Assembly: GCA_963727245.1 (NCBI GenBank)
Contig: CAVSFO010000016.1
Coordinates: 308,389 to 372,388, forward strand
DNA from: JBKQVT01 sp963727245
GTDB lineage: Bacteria; Planctomycetota; Planctomycetia; Pirellulales; Thermoguttaceae
DNA: 64,000 nt
Reading direction: 5' to 3'
Shown here: in pieces, positions 1 to 9,169 of the stretch
How the letters are laid out: the number at the start of each line of letters is the position of its first letter
Numbering within the stretch: the first letter of the stretch is position 1
Notes under the pieces: generated by a model
What the model saw: only the letters and a program-made list of their open reading frames with translations
Told to the model about the DNA's origin: nothing
Databases searched by the model: none
Made by a program: the position numbers and the translations under genes

Positions 1-1371
1 ATCAGGTTTTGGCCCATGCCGTTCCAGGTGTAGCTGGCGATGACATCCAGGCGCGGCAAGAGGTAGTTCTTGGCGGCGACCAATTCCAACTCGCGCTCCT
101 TCACCCGCCAGCGCTGGCGGCGGAGTTCGACGCTGCGGCAGATGGCCTCGGTGTGGATTTCCGCCCAGTCGAAAGCGACCTTGGCGGTGGTGGGCTCGTC
201 GGCGGGCTGGATCAGGCGCCCGTCGGTCGCCGTCAGCCCCATGATGTAGCGGAGACTGGCCTCGGACTCGTAGAGGTTCTTCAGGGCGGTCTCGACGCTG
301 CTGCGGAAGAGGAAGTACTGCTCGCGGGACTGGAACTCCTTGTCCGCCTCGCCGCCGGCGGCGCCGACGACGTAGAGGGCATGAATCCGCCGCCAGGTCT
401 CCAGGGCGCTGTTCGCGCCCGGCCAAGGCGGCGTCGAAGTTGCGGTAGGAAAAATAGAGTTCCCAGTAGGCCTTCTCCACGTCGTAGACCAGGTCCCGCA
501 CGCGGGCCTCGAAATCGGCCAGGGCGATGTCCGTGTTGATCCGCGCCAGCACCACGCCGTTGTTGACGCCCGGAGTGCCGCCGGGGCCGGCAATGCGGTT
601 GAATTCCACGCCGGCCCCCTGCAACAACGGCTGCCGAATCTGCACCTGGACGTTGGCCGTCCAGTCGGCCGGAAGCGCCCGCGCGCCGTTGTCAAGCTCG
701 TAGCCGGTGCTGCTGGAGATCGTAAACGTGGTGCCCATGGCCGAGGTCTTGCTGACCGACGTCTGGAACTGCGCGGTCTCTTGCAGATAATCCAGCGGGT
801 TGATGTTCGTCTCCTGGTAAAACAGCGAGACGTTCTGCGGCACGTGGTTGCGGGTCCAAATCAGGCTGCTGTTCCACTGGGCGTCGAACAAGGAAAGGGC
901 TGCCTCCACGCCGGGGGCGCCGGTGGCCCCGCCGGGCCGCGCGCTGCTCTCGGTAATCGCCGGATCGTAGATCGTGGGCACCCCGTCCGCTTGCTGCGTG
1001 ATGAACGCCGGTGGACCGTTGACCGCGCCGCTGGCCGACACGAAGGATTGCGGACTGCTGACGGCGCCGCCGATGGAGCGGATCACCTTGCTGTTTTCCA
1101 GGGCGTTGCGAACGGCGTCTTCCAGCTTCAGCTTCCAGATCTCCTTGGCGTCGCAGTTGGTCAGCGACAGCGGCCGCATGGCCCCTTCCACTTCGCCCAA
1201 CGGCCGTTGGTTGACGTCCGGCTGCTCGATCTGGGTCGCCATGTTGACGTAGTGCGACAGGTCCTCGTACTTGCCGTCATTGAAGTAGAAGGGCTGCTGC
1301 GGCATACATCCGGCCAGCAGGGCCGCGATGACCAGCGTAAGCGCTCCGATGATGGGGCGGCGCCAGAACAT
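1..1371 (-). CDS. TolC-family outer membrane efflux lipoprotein (partial, frameshifted)
   Basis: Outer-membrane channel component of an efflux or type I secretion system. The C-terminus lies beyond the window edge. Translation from ATG 1371 gives a hydrophobic leader ending in the lipobox LLAGC, then PQQPFYF and a long soluble region with the planctomycete TolC-like segments EKAYWELYF and ALETWRRIHALY. The frame runs cleanly from 1371 to about 421, then shifts by one base in a GGG run near 416-424. Downstream of that the other frame reads on to position 1 (EADKEFQSREQYF, EASLRYIMGL), so one extra base breaks the gene. No membrane-fusion or inner-membrane partner is visible, because they would lie outside the window. 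The family call is good. Whether the frameshift is real or a sequence error is open. Confidence 0.75.
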   Translation of the reverse strand, partial: MFWRRPIIGALTLVIAALLAGCMPQQPFYFNDGKYEDLSHYVNMATQIEQPDVNQRPLGEVEGAMRPLSLTNCDAKEIWKLKLEDAVRNALENSKVIRSIGGAVSSPQSFVSASGAVNGPPAFITQQADGVPTIYDPAITESSARPGGATGAPGVEAALSLFDAQWNSSLIWTRNHVPQNVSLFYQETNINPLDYLQETAQFQTSVSKTSAMGTTFTISSSTGYELDNGARALPADWTANVQVQIRQPLLQGAGVEFNRIAGPGGTPGVNNGVVLARINTDIALADFEARVRDLVYDVEKAYWELYFSYRNFDAALAGREQRPGDLAADSCPLRRRRRRRRGGQGVPVPRAVLPLPQQRRDRPEEPLRVRGQSPLHHGADGDRRAPDPARRRAHHRQGRFRLGGNPHRGHLPQRRTPPPALAGEGARVGIGRRQELPLAAPGCHRQLHLERHGPKPD

Positions 1372-1845
1372 GAATTGCGTTCCTCGATGCGTGCGCTTTC
1401 GCGTAACCGCCTGACAGGCCGGCAGTTCGCGACGCCAGTTAAGGTAAAAACCCCCCCTGGCCGGCACTCGTCATCGGGCACGCGCAGTCGATGCGCCCCC
1501 AAAGACCGAGCAATCGGCAGACTGGTTATCGACAGCCCAGGCCGCAAACTTTGGCAATTCTCCGCGACCGGCAGCGGCATCGTAGTCAGCGTATATTACG
1601 AATTATCACCAGCTTGCCACATCTCTGGGCGAGCAAAGGGGGACAGTCCCATTTTTGCGGCGAAAACGTCTACTTTTAAGGCCACACCGTCCGCGCCGCG
1701 AAAATCGGGACAGTCCCCTCCTGGCCCCTGGTCCCTGGCCCCTGGTCCCTGGTCCCTGGCCATTGCCAGCCCCACCAGGATGAGCGACAATCACCGGCTG
1801 CCTGATTTCCAGTCTTCGACACTTTTTTCCATCCGCTGCCCCGCC
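1372..1845. repeat. Intergenic region with a palindromic repeat (R3) and CCCTGG-rich repeats
   Basis: This is a divergent intergenic region with no credible gene. Positions 1637-1718 hold an inverted pair whose arms read GGGGGACAGTCCC and GGGACAGTCCCC, each next to a CGGCGAAAA or GCCGCGAAAA block. The same unit recurs at 15418, 23006, 41291 and 43409. It is followed (1719-1762) by short tandem variants of CCCTGGTCC/CCCTGGCCC, which also appear near 8401, 23465, 35441 and 38905. Confidence 0.7.
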
Positions 1846-2484
1846 ATGAAAATCGTCCACGTCCGCTCCTTGGCCCTTCCCGACATCAAGGTGGTGCGAT
1901 TCGCCCGCTTCAGCGATCATCGCGGCTATTTCACCGAGGTCTTCCGCCAGAGCGACTTCCAGCAGCATCCGGATGCGGCCTGCTTCCAAGGGGTGCAATT
2001 CGTGCAGATGAACGAAAGCCATTCTCGCGCGGGAACCGTCCGCGGCCTGCATTTTCAATGGAACCCGCTGATGGGCAAACTGGTGCGGACCGTCGCCGGG
2101 CGGATGATCGACTTCGCGTTGGATATTCGCAAGGGGTCCCCCTTCTTCGGCAAGATCATCGCCTACGACATGCCTTCGACGGTCGAGCAGCCCTACGGCG
2201 AGTGGATCTGGGTGCCGCCGGGTTTCGCCCACGGCAATCTGTTTCCGCAGGAGACGCGCATCGAGTATCTTTGCAGCGGCCAATGGAGCCCGGGCTGCGA
2301 GGCCGGCATTTCGCCGCTGGCCGCCGATTTGGACTGGTCCCTCTGCGACGGCCAGTACAAGGCCCTGTTGGACCGCACCGCGGCCGGCGCGATCTTGATT
2401 TCCGACAAGGATCGTGCCGGCCTGACGCTGACGCAATGGCGCAGCGATCCCCGCTCGGAGAACTTCCTCTACGGCCGGTGTTGA
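1846..2484 (+). CDS. rfbC: dTDP-4-dehydrorhamnose 3,5-epimerase family protein
   Basis: RmlC-type cupin of 212 residues. The family epimerises C3 and C5 of dTDP-4-keto-6-deoxyglucose in dTDP-L-rhamnose synthesis, supplying sugars for the envelope. The ATG at 1846 was chosen because the homologous N-terminus begins with MKIVHVRSL; the open frame upstream is repeat DNA. Visible landmarks are FSDHRGYFTEVF near residue 22, the signature RGLHFQ with the catalytic-type His69, then GKLVRTVAGRMID and WVPPGFAHG. The rest of the rml pathway is not nearby, so it may serve another nucleotide-sugar route. The family assignment is strong; the exact substrate is unproven. Confidence 0.85.
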   Translation: MKIVHVRSLALPDIKVVRFARFSDHRGYFTEVFRQSDFQQHPDAACFQGVQFVQMNESHSRAGTVRGLHFQWNPLMGKLVRTVAGRMIDFALDIRKGSPFFGKIIAYDMPSTVEQPYGEWIWVPPGFAHGNLFPQETRIEYLCSGQWSPGCEAGISPLAADLDWSLCDGQYKALLDRTAAGAILISDKDRAGLTLTQWRSDPRSENFLYGRC

Positions 2485-2548
2485 GCCCTATACAGAGCGA
2501 CAAAGCCATGCTGGCAGGCACGGCGATCATGGTCCCCTGTCGGGAGAG

Positions 2549-3297
2549 TCATTTCTTGCCGGTCGTCGTCGCGGGGTCCGAGGCCGCGATCTTCTCGTCC
2601 GGCACGCCCAGGGCCCGCAACACGCCGACCGCCATGATCGCATCGCCCAGCGGGTTCATGTCGAGCGCCGTCAACGGTCAACCACCAGGTCTTCTTGTCG
2701 ACTGGCTTCTGCTTCAAGGCCGTCAGGAACATGGCGTGCAGATCGACAAGTTGACACTTCTTCTCGGCGGCAATCTGTTTTTCGGCCTCGACGTACTTGA
2801 GCAGCCGCTTGTTGCCTTCCTTCGGTGACGTCCTCACCGATGACGGTGGGGGTCAGCAGGATGACTTTGATGCCGGCCTTTTGCGCCGCATCGACCATCG
2901 TGGTGACGTTCTTCTTGTACTCCGCCAACATCTTCTCGTCGTCGGGAACGTTGAGCCGTTGCCACACGTCGTTGATGCCGATGGCGATGATCACATAAGC
3001 CGGCTTGAGTGTCACCACGTCCGTGTCGAACCGCGGCACGAGGTGCTCGGACCTCTGACCGCCCCTGCCCGCGTTGATTACCTTGGGAAATGTCTTGTCG
3101 GGATACTGCTTGGCCAGCACGGCGTCGATGACGCGGAGAAATCCAGTTTCCCTCACTCCACCTTCGGCCGTGATCGAATCGCCGATGGCGACAATCTGTT
3201 GGCCGGACTTGAGTTGGAACTCCTTGGGGGAATCGGCCGGGGCGGGGCCAACCAAGGCTAACACCGTCGCAAACAGCTTTACAATCGCAGCCGTCAT
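2549..3297 (-). pseudogene. SGNH/GDSL-type esterase, broken by two indels
   Basis: Secreted SGNH hydrolase (lipase/acyl-esterase type). From ATG 3297 there is a signal peptide (MTAAIVKLFATVLALVGPAP), block I VAIGDSITAEGG with the nucleophile Ser, GRGGQRSEHL (block II) and IIAIGINDVW (block III). The reading frame then breaks twice. Near 2815-2825 a GAAGGAAGG stretch looks like a 4-base duplication that moves translation off the frame reading KEGNKRLLKYVE. Near 2670-2680 another one-base shift is needed to reach the natural end (NPLGDAIMAVGVLRALGVP, stop 2549). The usual DGxHMNP block V reads as an Asp-Met-Asn-Pro context in the final frame, so the catalytic His may be lost. I call it a pseudogene, with sequence error as the alternative. 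Confidence 0.7.
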
Positions 3298-3475
3298 TTT
3301 CTTATCTCTCTTGTTGGGCAGGTCCAGGTGTTCTTGCGGCGGCTGCAAATTGCGGATTCATGCACGCCGCACATTCTCTTGAGTTTACCCAGATTCGCGG
3401 TGATTGCAACGCTCTGGCACCTGCTCGAATGAAAGAAGCCAGTCGCAACTCGTTGCTGCGACTGGCTTTACAATG

Positions 3476-3549
3476 TGGAGCGGAGGAGGATCGAACTCCC
3501 GACCTGTACATTGCGAACGTACCGCTCTCCCAAACTGAGCTACCGCCCC
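3476..3549 (-). tRNA. tRNA-Ala (anticodon CGC)
   Basis: The reverse complement folds as a 74-nt tRNA. The acceptor stem is GGGGCGG/CCGCTCC with the G3-U70 wobble pair that marks tRNA-Ala. It has a D-arm with GCTC/GAGC, an anticodon stem GTACG/TGTAC with loop TTCGCAA (anticodon CGC), a T-arm with GTTCGATCC and discriminator A. The 3' CCA is not encoded. Confidence 0.95.
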
Positions 3550-3662
3550 AGGGGGAAATTTCCGCGGAAGCGGATATCCCCAGGAAAAGGCCCATTCTAG
3601 CGGATCGGGCGGCCCTTTGTCAAAGGCCACCCGCCTGCTAGCCCGCCTTTCTCACCAAGATG

Positions 3663-3799
3663 TAGGGTGGGTCAAGCAAACCGCACGCTTGGTGGGACTT
3701 CGGTCGCTCGCCCGACGCTGATCGCCCCGCAATCTGGAACTCAGCCGCGATGCGGTTTGCGAAGCCCCACCAGAACTTACGCGACCTTGTCCCACCCTA
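3663..3799. repeat. Palindromic repeat R2 (TAGGGTGGGTC family), copy 1
   Basis: The outer arms TAGGGTGGGTC and its complement CCCACCCTA bracket inner inverted blocks (GCAAACCGC with GCGGTTTGC, and GGTGGG with CCCACC). It lies just downstream of the beta-helix gene. Related copies are at 14181, 20126 and 29694. Confidence 0.8.
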
Positions 3800-3815
3800 C
3801 GGTGAGAAATGCCTG

Positions 3816-5968
3816 CTAGCGGATCGCCATGGCGTCGATCCACAATCGTATCAACTCCGCCGAGCCGGACGGGCCGAACTCGATGGTAAGGTAGTTCAAG
3901 GTGACGGGAAGCTCTCCTTCGAGCCTCCACCCCTTGTCGTCGGCCGCGGGATGCAAGGGAATGCTCCGGTACATCCAGTTTCCGTTCTCTTCGCGCTCGC
4001 CGTGCGGAATCTGGCTCGCATCCACCGACGGCCGCAATACGGCGTACTTCTGCTCCGATTCGTACAGCGTAATCACCGGATGTAGGCCGGCCCAGGCGTG
4101 GATGCCGCCGTTGAGCAGTTTGCTCCAGAAGACCAATCGGGTCTTGCCCGCCAGCGGGATGCCGGCATGTTTCGATTTCGGATAGAGGACGTGAACTTGA
4201 TTGTTGGCCGGCCAGTAGCGTACCAACACGGAGGACTTGCCTGCCAGGCAATCGGCGTCGTTGCTGAACTCGATCTTGGAGGTCGGCTTGGCCACGCGCA
4301 CGACGGGTGAAAGGGGTATGATGTCCCTGGTGGCGTCCCAATAGAAGTTCTGGCGGGGAACGACTTCCTCCCAGGTCCAATCGGCGGCCTGGCCCTCGGT
4401 GCCGAGTTCCGGGCAGTCGTCCACGACGCGGAAACTGCGCGAGCCCAGGTCGGAGAAGCGGCCGTTGTTCACGGTCATCCCGACGCAGTAGTAGCCGGGG
4501 GCCTTGAAGGCATGCGCCACGCGCGGCGCGCTCAGGACCGTGCCGTCGCCGAGGTCCCAGCGGAAGCTGAGCGGGTTGCCGTCCGGATCGCTGCTGGCGG
4601 AGGCGTCCAACACGATTTCGTGCCCTTCGATGCCTGTCGACGGGCCGACGAGGGCGGCCTTGGGCGGGTAGGCGATGTGGGGATCGTCGCCGTACTGGTT
4701 GAAGTTGGTAACGCTGCCCCCCTGGATGATGTTGCCTTCCCAGTTGTGAACGAACGTGTTGCCGGCGAGGTTGATCCAGTCGGCGAACTCCATGTAGATG
4801 CCCCAGCGATTGTCGCGAATATCGTTGTTCTCGATGATCCAATGGTGAGATCCGATCGGCCGGGTCGGACGAAGGCACGCCGAAGATGGCGATGCCGCCG
4901 CCGGCGTTGCCGACAACCGTATTGCGGCGGCAAATGACGTGGTCGGCCGTCCCGGCGAAGAAGATGCCGGTGGCGCCCAACTGCGGTCCCCCCGGCACGT
5001 ACGTGAAGCCCCAGGGCGCAAAGTGGAGCCCCGTGGCCACGCCGTTGTAACAGGCCTCGTTGTCCTCGACGATCGGTGTCTCGGGAGCCGCCGAGGAAGA
5101 TGCCGTGGCTGCCGTGGTTGGCCTTGTTGTGGCGATAGGTGTTTCCGGGCGATTGCGACTCGAAGCAGTTGTTATGGGCGTAGGAGGCGTCGTTGTGCTC
5201 GAAGACATTGCCTCGGCTGCCCCAGCCGCCCGTGCCGCGGATGAACACGCCGTCGCCGCCGTAGGTGATGTTGTTGTCGGTGAAGGTGTTGTTGTCGGAG
5301 CCGTCCTCGATGAGGACGCAGGCCGAATCGCGGGCGTGGACCTCGCCGGGATTGACTCGTATCCCATGGCTGAGGTTGTTGTTGGCGATCTCGTTGTGGC
5401 AGGCGGTCCAGAACCACATGCAGGTGTTGGAGGCGTAGGAGAAGTCGTTGTTCTTCACGACGTTGTCGTCCGAATGGACCAGCTCGCAGGCGTCCCAGTT
5501 CTCCTTCGACTTGTTCCCCAGCAGCTTGGAGTGGTCTACCCGCATGAGCACGATGCCGCCGCGGCCGTTGAAGTCGCCCCAATGCCAGCCCTGCGCGGGA
5601 AAGTGGAAGTTGTCGGAGATGTTGCAGTTCTCGACGAGCCAGTTGCTGCCGTCTTCCACTTTCAGCCCGGTTTGCCAGCCCTTGACGTTCAGGTTCCTGA
5701 GCGTCACGTTCGAGACGCCTTTGGCCGACACGCCCACGTCCGTGTAGTCTTTCGGATCGCCTTGGGTGGCGCCGACCACCCAGGCCCCCCGGCCGTCGAT
5801 CGTGATCCCAGAGGCCTTGATTACAATCCGTCCGTAGGTCTTGGCCGGATCGAGCTTCGTGTTCTGGGTGATTTCCAGCACCGGTCGCGTGTCGGGCTTT
5901 GCCGCCTGCTGGGCCGCGGCAATGTGCGCCGTCGAGAACGATAACGCCAAGCACAGAAGCGCAGACAT
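3816..5968 (-). CDS. Secreted right-handed parallel beta-helix / PKD protein A (two frameshifts)
   Basis: Secreted protein resembling polysaccharide-active beta-helix proteins. The order is signal peptide (MSALLCLALSFS...AAAQQ), a long Asn-rich beta-helix with repeated NNxF/NNDI turns (about residues 60-420), a PKD domain (DASASSDPDG, WDLGDGT) and a C-terminal jelly-roll-like region ending WIDAMAIR. The frame shifts near 5090 (after FLGGS) and near 4857 (before HHWIIENND); both joins are fixed by alignment with the paralogue immediately upstream. The paralogue starts MICRWTNLCA, and an alternative start here at 5987 (MTCRWENVCA) matches it in a third frame, so the N-terminus may also be damaged. 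Activity cannot be assigned; lyase or glycan binding are both plausible. Confidence 0.75.
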
Positions 5969-6066
5969 TCTCCCATCGGCAAGTCATGGCTTGTCTCCTT
6001 CCGGGGCGTGAGATGTTAGACTGATCGCTCTTTTTGCGGGGTGCAACTGCCTTCCAGCGCCGCTCG

Positions 6067-8242
6067 CTAGCGGACGCCCAGGCCGTCGAACCAGATCCGC
6101 AGCGGCGCCCCGTTCCAGGGGATGAACTCGATGGTGATGAAGTTCAGCTTCGCGGGAATCTTGCCGTCGAGCTTCCACTGCTTGTCGTCGGGGGCGGGAT
6201 GGAGCGGAATTTTCCGGTACATCCACTCCGCCCGGTCTTCGAGCGTCGGACTGCTTGCCGGGTTGTCCCAGTTCGGCCTCAAGATGGCGAACGTCTGGTC
6301 GGCTTCATAGAGCGTGATGACGGGGAACAGTCCCCGTCCGGCGTCGCCGCCGCGGTTCTTGTACTTGCTCCAGAAGACGAGGTAGTTCTTGCCCTCCAAT
6401 GAGACGCCGAGGTTCTTCGTTCTCGGATAGAGCAGGCTGATGAGATTGCAGGCGGGCGAGGGCGTGACCGTCGCCAACACCGAAGTCTTGCCCGTCATGG
6501 TGCAATCCTTGTCGTCGCTGAACTGGACCTGGGTCTGGGCGTTGTCGACGCCGCGGGGCGGCCCGACGGGGATATAGCGCTGGTCCTGCCAGTAGAGGCC
6601 CTCGCGGGGCGCCAGTTCCTGGAAGCCCCAGTCGGCGGCCTTGCCCACGGCGCCCCCGACGCCCAACGGCGGAATGTCGTCCACCACGCGGAAATCGCGA
6701 TAGGCAAGGTCGGAGAAGCGGCCGTTGGTCACGGTGACGCCGACGCGGTAGAAGCCCGGGTCCTTGAAGGCGTGGGTGACGCTGGGTTGGAACTCGGGGT
6801 TGCTGCCGTCATCGACATCCCAGCGATAGATGAGCTTCTTGCCGGCCGGATCGCTGCTCTTCGAGGCGTCGAAGACGACCGGCTGGCCTTGTTTCGCCCA
6901 CCACGGCCCGTCGGCCAGCACGGCCCGCGGCGATTGCGTGATCTTCGGATCGCCGGTGTGCTCGCTGATGTTGCTGCACGTGCCGCTGATGATCAGGTTG
7001 TTCTCCTTGTTGTCCAGCACGTTGCCGCCCATGTCGAGCCAGTCGAGCAGGTGCAGATAGATGCCGATGCGATTGTCGCGGATCTCGTTGTTGTCGAGGA
7101 TCCAATGATAGACCTTCGACCGCTTGCTTTGCGGAGTGCCCCACAACATGACGCCGGCGCCGTTGTTGCTGTTGCACTTGTTGCCGCGGCAGACCGTATT
7201 GCTGCACTGCCCGATGATGATGATGCCGCCGGCGCCCCCCTTGGGCTCGAAGGTGGCGGAGGCCATGGGAAAGCCGGCGTTGCGGTTGAACTTGGGGTCG
7301 CCGTTGTGGCAGGCCCTCGTTGTCCTCGATGACCGATTCGTCGGAAAGCCCGATCCAAATGCCGTGGCTGCCGTAGTTGGCCTTGTTGCGGCGGAAGATG
7401 TTGCCCGGCGATTGCGACTCGATGCAATTGTTGTGGGCATACGAGGTGTCATTGTCCTCGAAGACGTTGCCGCGGCTTATCCAGCCGTTCAAGGGGCGGA
7501 GGAAAACGCCGTCGCCGCCGTAAGTGATGTCGTTGTGCCCGAAGTAGTTGTTGTCCGAGCCGTACTCGATCAGCACGCAACAGGAATCCCGGGCGTGGGT
7601 CTCGCCGGGGCTGATCCGCAGTCCCCAACTGAGATTGTTGTCCGTGAAGCGGTTGTGGCAGGCCGTCACCGTCCACACGCAGGTGTTCGAGGTGTGGGAA
7701 AAGTCGTTCTTTTCGAACACGTTGTAGTCGGAATTGATCAGACCGCAGGCGTCCCAGACGCGGTTGGCCTTGTTGTTGCGGAAGGTGGAATGATCGACGT
7801 ACTTCAGCACGATGCCGCCGTGGTCGCCCAGATCGCCCCAGCCCCATGCCGGATAGTGGAAGTTGTCGGAGAAGTTACAGTTCTCGACAGTCCAGTTGCT
7901 GCCGTGTTCGATTTGCAGTCCGACGTCCCAGCCCTTGACGGTGAGGTTCTTCAGGGTCACGTTCGACACGCCCGTGGCCGAGACGCCCACCCACTTGTAA
8001 TCCTTGGCGTCGCCCTTGGTGGCGCCGATGACCGAGGCCCCGGCGCCGTCGATGGTGATGCCGGATTGTTTGATGACGATCCGTCCGTAGGTCTTCGCCG
8101 GATCGAGCTTCGTGTTCTGGCTGATCTCCAACGCCGGTGGCGGCACGGGCTTCGCCGGCTGCTGGGCGGCCGCGCCGGTGGGCGTCGAAAGCCAGCATGC
8201 CAGGCCCAACACCGCGCAGAGATTGGTCCATCGACAGATCAT
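6067..8242 (-). CDS. Secreted right-handed parallel beta-helix / PKD protein B (one frameshift)
   Basis: Tandem paralogue of the next gene downstream, with the same plan. It has a signal peptide (MICRWTNLCAVLGLACWLS), the shared opening LEISQNTKLDPAKTYGRIV, a beta-helix of NN-x-F/I coils, a PKD domain (DASKSSDPAG, RWDVDDG) and a C-terminal beta-rich domain ending IWFDGLGVR. One extra G near 7312 turns EDNEACHNG into EDNEGLPQ and breaks the frame; the second part resumes with CHNGDPKFN. The two genes are 98 bp apart and read in the same direction, so they are probably co-transcribed. They probably arose by tandem duplication and target a related extracellular polymer. The substrate is unknown. 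Confidence 0.75.
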
Positions 8243-8417
8243 CGCAAGTCTCCTTCAAAAGGTGGGAAAACTGGGTGGGATGTACGGATGGCGGGAACCG
8301 AACACTTGGATTGTAGATCGGGCCCAAGCCCTCCGCAAGCCTTTGGCAAGGTTTTTTCCGGGATACCCCCCGTGTTGGTGGAAAGGGGGTTCGATCTGTC
8401 CCCCTGGCCCCTGGTCC

Positions 8418-8496
8418 CCGGCCCCTTACAATCCCAGGCCCTGCCGATAGGCGGCCCGTTGCTCGGCCAGTCCCAGCCGAGCGGTGATCTCCCGCC
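8418..8496 (-). repeat. 79-bp direct repeat, distal copy (3' end of solute-binding protein gene)
   Basis: Nearly identical to 9242-9321, with one substitution and one fewer C. Read on the minus strand it encodes the tail REITARLGLAEQRAAYRQ followed by a stop. The pair brackets the RAYT/REP unit, so inserting that unit apparently duplicated the end of the neighbouring gene. This distal copy keeps the intact reading frame. Confidence 0.85.
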
Positions 8497-8614
8497 GTGT
8501 GCCACTGGCTCTGCCAGTGCTTCCGTCGGAGCCAATCACGAGATGGCCGCTTCGGGCAAGCCGTGAATCATCGGCAGGCTGGAATCTTGTGTGCCACTGG
8601 CTCTGCCAGTGCTT
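8497..8614. repeat. REP hairpins R1, two copies downstream of the RAYT gene
   Basis: Copies at 8497-8524 and 8589-8614 share the head GTGTGC, the hairpin CACTGGC-TCT-GCCAGTG and the tail CTT. The second overlaps the 3' end of the transposase ORF and encodes its residues RPSTGRASGT. They point the opposite way to the copies at 9182-9237, so the transposase is enclosed by inverted REPs. Confidence 0.9.
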
Positions 8615-9138
8615 GGGCGTGTCGGCGGTTCGAGGTAGAATCTGGCCGACGACCACTTCCAGTCCACGGCCTGCCGGCAAAGGCCCCGATTGACCGGGTT
8701 GTTGTGGATGTACTCCAAAGATGAGGTGATGGCCTCGGGAGAAAACAGATTCCGGTCAAAGCCGGGGCCTTCTTGCCAAAACCGGAAACACGTCTTCCCC
8801 GGCCTCTCCAATACTGCCAGCCTGGCCAACAACTGAGAATCCTGCTTGGCCAGGATGCCTTTGATCTGCTTCGAAAACGGTTGCTTGATTCGGGCCAGAT
8901 AGCGACCGATGTCCGGGCTTGCGGCCTTCGGAAACACGAGCAGATGCACATGCTCGGGCATGAAGACGAACCCGACCAATTCCATTCCCGCTTCCTGACC
9001 TGCGGCATCGAGGCATCTGGCCAATTTTTCCCGCCAGGTGTCGTTGGTCAACAACGGCATTCGTTGATAGCACGAGAAAGTCAGTTCGTGCAAATGACCG
9101 ATCTCGTAAAAGTGCCGCACCGTCTTTCGATGTGCCAT
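8536..9138 (-). CDS. REP-associated tyrosine transposase (RAYT, Y1/IS200-like family)
   Basis: Single-domain HUH endonuclease of 200 residues that nicks single-stranded DNA and is linked to the spread of REP elements. The metal-binding motif is PEHVHLLV (His63/His65). The catalytic Tyr is probably Tyr143 in EYIHNNPVNRGL, followed by the family-typical DWKWSSARFY. Unlike autonomous IS200 elements there is no TnpB and no subterminal IS hairpin pair. It is bracketed by inverted hairpins of one REP family (8497-8614 and 9182-9237), which are presumably its substrates. The last 27 or so residues come from REP and flanking DNA, so the ancestral C-terminus was probably near residue 172. The family call is strong; cognate recognition of R1 is inference. 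Confidence 0.9.
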   Translation of the reverse strand: MAHRKTVRHFYEIGHLHELTFSCYQRMPLLTNDTWREKLARCLDAAGQEAGMELVGFVFMPEHVHLLVFPKAASPDIGRYLARIKQPFSKQIKGILAKQDSQLLARLAVLERPGKTCFRFWQEGPGFDRNLFSPEAITSSLEYIHNNPVNRGLCRQAVDWKWSSARFYLEPPTRPSTGRASGTQDSSLPMIHGLPEAAIS

Positions 9139-9169
9139 TCCCCATTTCTAGCCACCACAAAGCGGAACG

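Noticed and set aside
8426..8680. 84-codon minus-strand ORF downstream of the RAYT
   Set aside because: It consists of REP DNA plus the duplicated tail of the solute-binding protein gene, not an independent gene.
8536..9138. IS200/IS605 insertion sequence
   Set aside because: No tnpB and no IS200-type end hairpins; the sequence motifs and flanking REPs fit a RAYT.
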